Positions 59,779-64,000 of a stretch of 64,000 nucleotides of DNA are shown here, one piece after another. This DNA comes from Flexivirga oryzae. GTDB lineage: Bacteria > Actinomycetota > Actinomycetes > Actinomycetales > Dermatophilaceae. The notes beneath the pieces were generated by a model. That model saw nothing but the letters and a program-made list of their open reading frames with translations, was not told the DNA's origin and did not search any database. Numbering within the stretch: the first letter of the stretch is position 1; every line of letters starts with the position of its first letter. Both the position numbers and the translations under genes were made by a program. Where the stretch lies: assembly GCF_014190805.1 (NCBI RefSeq), contig NZ_JACHVQ010000002.1, forward strand, positions 744,001-808,000, read 5' to 3'.

Positions 59779-60172
59779 CCTATCGCCATGCCTGTAGCCG
59801 GTGTCCTAGTGCTCGACTGGAACCACCTCTCAGCACGTCGCGTCGACGCTCCTGCGTCGCCCCTGGACGACCCACTCGACACGCCCGCAGCACAAGCCAT
59901 GTGACGTGTCCCGGCTTCCCGGACGGTCGGGGTCGGGTGGCTGTGATGTCGCTGCGTTCTCGTCGAGGGGGTCAGCAGACTCGATCAGGGTCGATTGGGA
60001 TGAGACGCGAAGGCGCTCAGGTCAGGGCGGCCGAAGCCGGCCGGCGGGGTAGCTTCGGACACGTCGAGGTCTTTCGGATGGATGGCGTAGGAACCTCCAT
60101 CGTCGGGAGACCTCGACGTCTATCTGCGGACCGACGCGCCCGGCCGACCTACACCCTCATCTGGGAAGAGCC
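59779..60172. other. Gene-free stretch ending in the ISL3 remnant that forms the outer right end
   Basis: Matches 28324-28717 with a few base changes. The ISL3 remnant at about 60008-60172 ends GGGAAGAGCC and is followed directly by the target duplication. Confidence 0.75.
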
Positions 60173-60278
60173 ACTTTCCATCGGCATCGAGAAGATCGGC
60201 TACTCATTTGGGCACGGCGCACCCAAGAAGGCCCGGGGGTGCTCGGAAACCGTCCTCCATCGTGTGCGACTGAACTAG
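60173..60278 (+). pseudogene. FemAB/BioF2-like acyltransferase, 3' part
   Basis: Begins with the target duplicate ACTTTCCA (60173-60180). After joining to 17585-18452 the frame reads ALSIGIEKIGYSFGHG then PKKARGCSETVLHRVRLN and TAG. The F-G-x-G ... K-x-x-R-G pattern is the typical C-terminal end of FemAB/BioF2 proteins, which confirms that the two halves were once one gene of 321 codons. Confidence 0.9.
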
Positions 60279-60301
60279 CCCGCTTACTCGAAGCCCCAGG
60301 T

Positions 60302-61876
60302 TCAGAACCCTGACCTGATGAGATCCGCGGCCTTCTCCGCAACCATGATGGTCGGAGCGTTCGTGTTTCCGTGCGGTATGGATGGAAAGACCGAAGCATC
60401 CGCGATGCGAAGGGCGGTCAGCCCATGCACACGGAGCTCGGGTGAGACCACGCCCTCACCCGGTGCACCCATCCGCGCAGTGCACGCGGGGTGATACGTG
60501 TGCTGCACGTGACGTCGGACATCGTCCGCCAGATCCGCATCGGAGTGGCCAAGTCGCGGATCGAGCTCCCGCGTCGTCAGGGCACGCAGCGACGGGCTGT
60601 GCGCGATCTCCCGAATGAGCCGGCATGCGACGACCATGGACGTCATGTCCGCGGACTCCCGAAAGTAGTTGAAGCGCAGGGACGGTGCGCTGTGCGGGTC
60701 GTTGTCCCTCAGGCTCACCCGACCTTCGCTGCGCGACCCGACGAGCGAGGAGCCGATCATGAAGGCCGGTTTGTCATGAGACCGCCGGCCGTGATCGCGG
60801 AAGAAGGCTGGTCCCGCAAGCAACTGCTGATCGGGTGCCGGACCGGACCTGGTGCTGAAGAAGCCACCGACCTCAACAATGTTGGAAGTCAGGACGCCTC
60901 GACGCTCCCTTGCATAGGTCCTCAGGACTGTCCGGTCCGCCGAATCGAACAACGTGCCAGGTCGGTCGGTTTCGAAGTTGACCGTATAGAAGGGATGGTC
61001 CATGAGATGTGCACCGACGTGGTCATTCGCCACGACGGTGGGGATGCCGAGGGCCTGCAGGTGCGTCTCCGGACCGATGCCTGAGAGCATGAGCAGCTTG
61101 GGGGTGTTGAACGCACCACAACAGATGATCACCTCCGACGCGGCGCCGATGGTCTCGACCCGACCGTCGTGCTCCACCACTACACCCGTCGCGCGACCGT
61201 TTCGAATCACGACGCGGTGGGCATCAGTGTTCGTCATGATCGTCAGGTTCGGCCTGCTCTCCAACGGATCGAGAAATGCAGCGGCGGTGCTGTGCCGCAT
61301 GCCGTCGCGTTGTGTGAGTTGGAACGATCCCACACCTTCCTGACGAGCGCCGTTGAAGTCGCCATTCTGCCGAAGGCCAACGCTGAGCGCCGCAGCGATG
61401 AACGAGGCTCTGAACTCATCCGGGGACCGCGGGTCGGACACCGACAACGGTCCTTCCGTGCCGTGGTACTTGTCCCGGATGCTGGAGTTGGATTCGGACC
61501 GCTTGAACAGTGGCAGGACCTCGTCATACGACCAACTACCCATGTCGGGTGATGTGGCCCAGCTGTCGTAGTCGTGACGGTTGCCACGGATGTAGATCAT
61601 GGCGTTCATCGCAGAAGACCCGCCCAAGACCTTGCCACGTGGGTGATAAATGCGCCGCCGGTTCAAGTACGGCTCCGGCTCCGACCGGTACGCCCAGTCG
61701 ATGTCGGTGTTGAACTGGGTTGGAAATGCCGCGGGGACCTCGATGCGCCCCTGGTGGTGGCTTCCCCCTGCTTCGATCAAGAGCACATGGGCGTCCGGCG
61801 ACTCGCTCAACCTGCTGGCAAGAACCGCACCGGCAGAGCCGGCGCCGACGACGATGTAGTCGTACTCCAGACACAT
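60302..61876 (-). CDS. GMC-family oxidoreductase (choline/alcohol dehydrogenase-like)
   Basis: 524 residues. FAD-binding start DYIVVGAGSAGAVLASRLSE, GMC signature HPRGKVLGGSSAMNAMIYIRG, second signature GAFNTPKLLMLSGIGP, and the active-site region HTYHPACTARMG with His followed by SIPHGNTNAPTIMVAEKAADLI. It oxidises a primary alcohol to an aldehyde or acid. It is convergent with the FemAB-like gene, 23 bp apart, and was next to the biosynthetic cluster before the transposon entered. Membership of the pathway is possible but unproven. Confidence 0.88.
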   Translation of the reverse strand: MCLEYDYIVVGAGSAGAVLASRLSESPDAHVLLIEAGGSHHQGRIEVPAAFPTQFNTDIDWAYRSEPEPYLNRRRIYHPRGKVLGGSSAMNAMIYIRGNRHDYDSWATSPDMGSWSYDEVLPLFKRSESNSSIRDKYHGTEGPLSVSDPRSPDEFRASFIAAALSVGLRQNGDFNGARQEGVGSFQLTQRDGMRHSTAAAFLDPLESRPNLTIMTNTDAHRVVIRNGRATGVVVEHDGRVETIGAASEVIICCGAFNTPKLLMLSGIGPETHLQALGIPTVVANDHVGAHLMDHPFYTVNFETDRPGTLFDSADRTVLRTYARERRGVLTSNIVEVGGFFSTRSGPAPDQQLLAGPAFFRDHGRRSHDKPAFMIGSSLVGSRSEGRVSLRDNDPHSAPSLRFNYFRESADMTSMVVACRLIREIAHSPSLRALTTRELDPRLGHSDADLADDVRRHVQHTYHPACTARMGAPGEGVVSPELRVHGLTALRIADASVFPSIPHGNTNAPTIMVAEKAADLIRSGF

Positions 61877-62078
61877 TGATCCAATCCTTTGGTACGCGAA
61901 GCTTTGCTAACCCACCTCATTCTGGGAAGTCAGCGCGCGCTGCACCGCTCCTGGACATGTCTGGAACACGCAGTGACCGATTGTTGCCAGGCGTGGTCAT
62001 CCGACGTGGATCTGGCACACCACGCAGTCCAGCGCTTCCCCTCACTCAAGGCGCTCACACCACGAAATCACTGAACTG

Positions 62079-63134
62079 CTAAGTGAATTCGAGCGCTTCA
62101 CCTGCTTCGCACCATGCGGTGGTACCGCCGATCAGGTCGGCGACGTCGTCATACCCGTGCCCGGCAAGGAACCGGGCCGCGCCGCGCGAACGGCCGCCCG
62201 ACTGACACACCACGAGCACCCCGTGGTCGTGCGGGATCTCGCCGATCCGCACCAGGAGGTCGGCCTGCGGCACGCACACGGCACCGGGCAGGTGTCCGCC
62301 GGCGTATTCGGCGGGTTCACGCACGTCGACGGTCAACCCGGGACCGGTGAGGAACCGCTTCGCCTGCGGAACGTCCCACCGGGGCGGGTCCGCATCCCCG
62401 AGGTCCTGCGCCTCCGGCAGGTCCGCGCGCCCCTGGTTCGTCGCCATGATCGCGGTCATGTTGAGTGGTCGGGCGGGCGGTTGCTCGGCATACCCGAGGA
62501 ACTCCTCGTGCGAGAGCGCAAGCACCGGATTGAAACGGCGCTCGAAACCGATCGTCGTACTTGGGCGCCCGCACATCGCCTTGCCGCAGGTGCCCTCGAA
62601 ATGCGCCGGGAAGACCTCCACCCAGTCCGGCAACTCCAGCAGCCGGCGCACACTGCACCACTGCTGTTCCGCGCCCTCGGCACCGCCGAAGTCGGGCCGA
62701 CCGACATCCCCGACGAACAAAGTGTCGCCCGACAGCACCATCGACGGCTCGGGGCTGCGCGGCGGGTTGACCACCAGCAGCGACAGTTCCTCCACCCGAT
62801 GGCCCGGCGTGTGCACCACGCGCAACTCCAACCGGCCGAGCCGCACCACGTCACCGTCGTCGAGCGGGACGAACTCGAAATCCACGTCGGCAGAGGAGTG
62901 CAGGTGCACGCCGGCACCGGTCGCCGCAGCCAGTGCCCGGTTGCCGGAGACGTGATCGGCGTGCAGATGGGTGTCGATCACCGTGGTGATCCGGTAGCCG
63001 CGCTCTTCGGCCAGCTCGAGATACGGGGTGATGCCGACCTGCGGATCCACCACCGCAGCCTCCCGGCTCTCGCGCGAGGCGATGAAGTATGACGCGCAGC
63101 CGTGCTCGTCGTGCAGGAACTGTTTGAAGTACAT
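62079..63134 (-). CDS. MBL-fold hydrolase with C-terminal rhodanese (persulfide dioxygenase-like)
   Basis: 351 residues from the ATG at 63134. Metallo-beta-lactamase metal site THLHADHVSG, VVHTPGHRVEELSL and LSGDTLFVGDVGRPDFGG as in ETHE1/Blh-type sulfur dioxygenases; the linker holds a P-A-H segment (EVFPAHFEGTCG). The C-terminal rhodanese domain (about 265-350) has the Cys in VVCQSGGRSRGAA. It likely acts in persulfide or sulfide oxidation and is probably unrelated to either neighbouring pathway. Confidence 0.85.
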   Translation of the reverse strand: MYFKQFLHDEHGCASYFIASRESREAAVVDPQVGITPYLELAEERGYRITTVIDTHLHADHVSGNRALAAATGAGVHLHSSADVDFEFVPLDDGDVVRLGRLELRVVHTPGHRVEELSLLVVNPPRSPEPSMVLSGDTLFVGDVGRPDFGGAEGAEQQWCSVRRLLELPDWVEVFPAHFEGTCGKAMCGRPSTTIGFERRFNPVLALSHEEFLGYAEQPPARPLNMTAIMATNQGRADLPEAQDLGDADPPRWDVPQAKRFLTGPGLTVDVREPAEYAGGHLPGAVCVPQADLLVRIGEIPHDHGVLVVCQSGGRSRGAARFLAGHGYDDVADLIGGTTAWCEAGEALEFT

Positions 63135-63235
63135 GCCGCGCCTCCGAGGACCAGTAGTTCGGGCGCCACCGGTCTGCTTCGAATGATCCACCTGCGCATA
63201 GCGTCCTCGCAGCTCATTGTCAGATTTGCGTGCCC

Positions 63236-64000
63236 TCAGCGCCTCGCCCGGAAGACCGGCTCCTCCCGCTTCAGCCCTGCGGTGCGCGCGATCCGGAAGT
63301 TCGCGCCGAGCAGCAGTTTGGTCTGCTCCCACCGCTCCCGGGAGAAGGTATGGCGGGCCGAGGACCGCCAGGTGCGGTCGAACAACCGCTTCGCGCCGAC
63401 CAGCGCATCGGGAGACCTCCGGGTCAGCTGCTGCGCGAGAAGGCGTGCGGCGTCATACGGCTCGGGAGCGAGCTGACCGACCAGGCCCAGCCGCGCGGCC
63501 TCCTCACCGGAGATGATCTCGGCGGTCATGGTGAGCCGTTTGGCGGTCTCGATGCCGACCAGCTCGGACAGCGCCTGCACGCCGCTCATGTCCGGGATCA
63601 GGCCCCACTTTCCTTCCAGCACAGACCATTTCGAATCCGGTGCGGTCACCCTCAGGTCGGCGCCGAGCGCGATCTGCAACCCGCCGCCGTAGCAGTGCCC
63701 GTGCACCGCGGCGATCACCGGGACCGGCACCCGGCGCCAGGCCCAACATGCCTCCTGGAAGACGTTGGTGCCGCGCCACGGCCGCGGGATCATGCCGAGC
63801 GGCAGTTGCTTCGGGTCGGCCGTGACGGTCTTGAAGTCGAGTCCGGCGCAGAAGGAGTCGCCCGTTCCGGAGAGTATGACGGCGCGCAGCGACTTGTCCG
63901 TGCGCAGTTCGTGCGCCGCATCGGCCAGGCCGCGCAACATCGGCAGCGTGAGACCGTTCAGCTTCTCGGGGCGGTCCAGCCGGACGTCGGCGATGCCGTC
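63236..64000 (-). CDS. Enoyl-CoA hydratase/isomerase family protein, partial
   Basis: The frame is open at the window edge; about 255 codons are visible. VRLDRPEKLNGLTLPML near the start, the oxyanion segment GDSFCAGLDFKTV, and VIAAVHGHCYGGGLQIALGADLRV with GLIPDMSGVQALSELVG are crotonase signatures. The acidic residue pair usual for hydratases is not clear: the second position is D-M rather than E, so it may be an isomerase or another crotonase activity. The true start lies beyond 64000. Confidence 0.85.
   Translation of the reverse strand, partial: DGIADVRLDRPEKLNGLTLPMLRGLADAAHELRTDKSLRAVILSGTGDSFCAGLDFKTVTADPKQLPLGMIPRPWRGTNVFQEACWAWRRVPVPVIAAVHGHCYGGGLQIALGADLRVTAPDSKWSVLEGKWGLIPDMSGVQALSELVGIETAKRLTMTAEIISGEEAARLGLVGQLAPEPYDAARLLAQQLTRRSPDALVGAKRLFDRTWRSSARHTFSRERWEQTKLLLGANFRIARTAGLKREEPVFRARR

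Larger units (their letters stand above)
18453..60172. mobile_element. 41.7-kb ISL3-bounded composite transposon carrying aromatic catabolism genes
   Basis: The outer ends are related inverted repeats: left GGCTCATCCCAATCGGGGG and, read inward from the right, GGCTCTTCCCAGATGAGGG, both followed by TGTAGG. ACTTTCCA occurs on both sides and the interrupted gene resumes in frame beyond the right end. Inside, two direct repeats (18453-28717 and 52443-60172) flank the catabolic block. The left end is that of a full ISL3 element, the right end that of an ISL3 remnant. Either the whole unit transposed at once, or a smaller ISL3 unit inserted and later gained the catabolic block by recombination between homologous copies. 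Confidence 0.85.
52443..60172. repeat. Long direct repeat flanking the catabolic block, copy 2
   Basis: Same gene order and direction as 18453-28717. Compared with copy 1 it lacks the IS in ritC, has the RIT core inverted, lacks 146 bp after the tRNA-like fragment, and carries a 1005-bp IS5-type element between the monooxygenase and regulator genes. Its right end is the composite transposon's outer end. Confidence 0.9.

Noticed and set aside
1..64000. CRISPR array, rRNA or riboswitch
   Set aside because: No regularly spaced short repeats, rRNA segments or recognisable riboswitch cores were seen while reading both strands.

Overview
The window is high-GC actinobacterial DNA. Codon use, gene content and close matches to Amycolatopsis/Rhodococcus guaiacol O-demethylase suggest the Mycobacteriales (Rhodococcus/Gordonia/Nocardia relatives); the genus is inferred, not shown. 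No rRNA, CRISPR array or complete tRNA was seen.

Region A (1-18452, resuming at 60173) is a biosynthetic gene cluster without multimodular NRPS or PKS enzymes. A long minus-strand operon runs from a divergent control region (15013-15202) down to position 1. In order it encodes a ferritin-like diiron oxygenase, an acyl carrier protein (ACP), a fatty-acyl-AMP ligase, a 46-residue peptide made almost entirely of SKAD repeats, a KAS III-like synthase, an ATP-grasp ligase, a PLP decarboxylase, a second ACP, a KAS-like protein without its active-site Cys, two acyl-CoA-dehydrogenase-like proteins, a MATE exporter, four GNAT-fold proteins, an AcpS-type and an Sfp-type phosphopantetheinyl transferase, a type II thioesterase and a small secreted protein. 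On the plus strand lie a class III aminotransferase, a two-HTH regulator and a FemAB/BioF2-like acyltransferase. The most economical reading is a pathway joining an ACP-bound acyl or amino-acyl unit to a ribosomally made repeat peptide. Product and chemistry are unproven.

Region B (18453-60172) is a 41.7-kb composite transposon that interrupts the FemAB-like gene. It has ISL3-type ends, an 8-bp target duplication (ACTTTCCA) on both sides, and the missing 3' end of the gene in the correct frame just beyond the right end. Each flank carries a direct repeat: an ISL3 element whose transposase gene is split by a recombinase-in-trio (RIT) element, then a small monooxygenase gene, a GlxA-type AraC regulator and an ISL3 remnant. 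The RIT core is inverted between the two repeats. Copy 1 has a 3.4-kb IS inside ritC. Copy 2 has a 1-kb IS5-type insertion and a 146-bp deletion.

Between the repeats (28718-52442) lies aromatic catabolism: a GcoAB/AgcAB-type P450 O-demethylase with an AraC regulator, a two-component flavin-dependent phenol hydroxylase with an IclR regulator, an extradiol catechol dioxygenase, and a complete dehydrogenative meta pathway (semialdehyde dehydrogenase, tautomerase, decarboxylase, hydratase, aldolase, acetaldehyde dehydrogenase). Guaiacol- or phenol-type substrates would be turned into catechols and then pyruvate plus acetyl-CoA or a homologue. An arsR/SRPBCC pair, an orphan antitoxin and four more IS elements (IS4, IS630, IS5, IS1182 types) are interspersed.

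Region C (60302-64000) holds a GMC oxidoreductase convergent with the FemAB-like gene and possibly part of Region A, an MBL-fold/rhodanese protein, and the 3' part of an enoyl-CoA hydratase gene that runs off the window.
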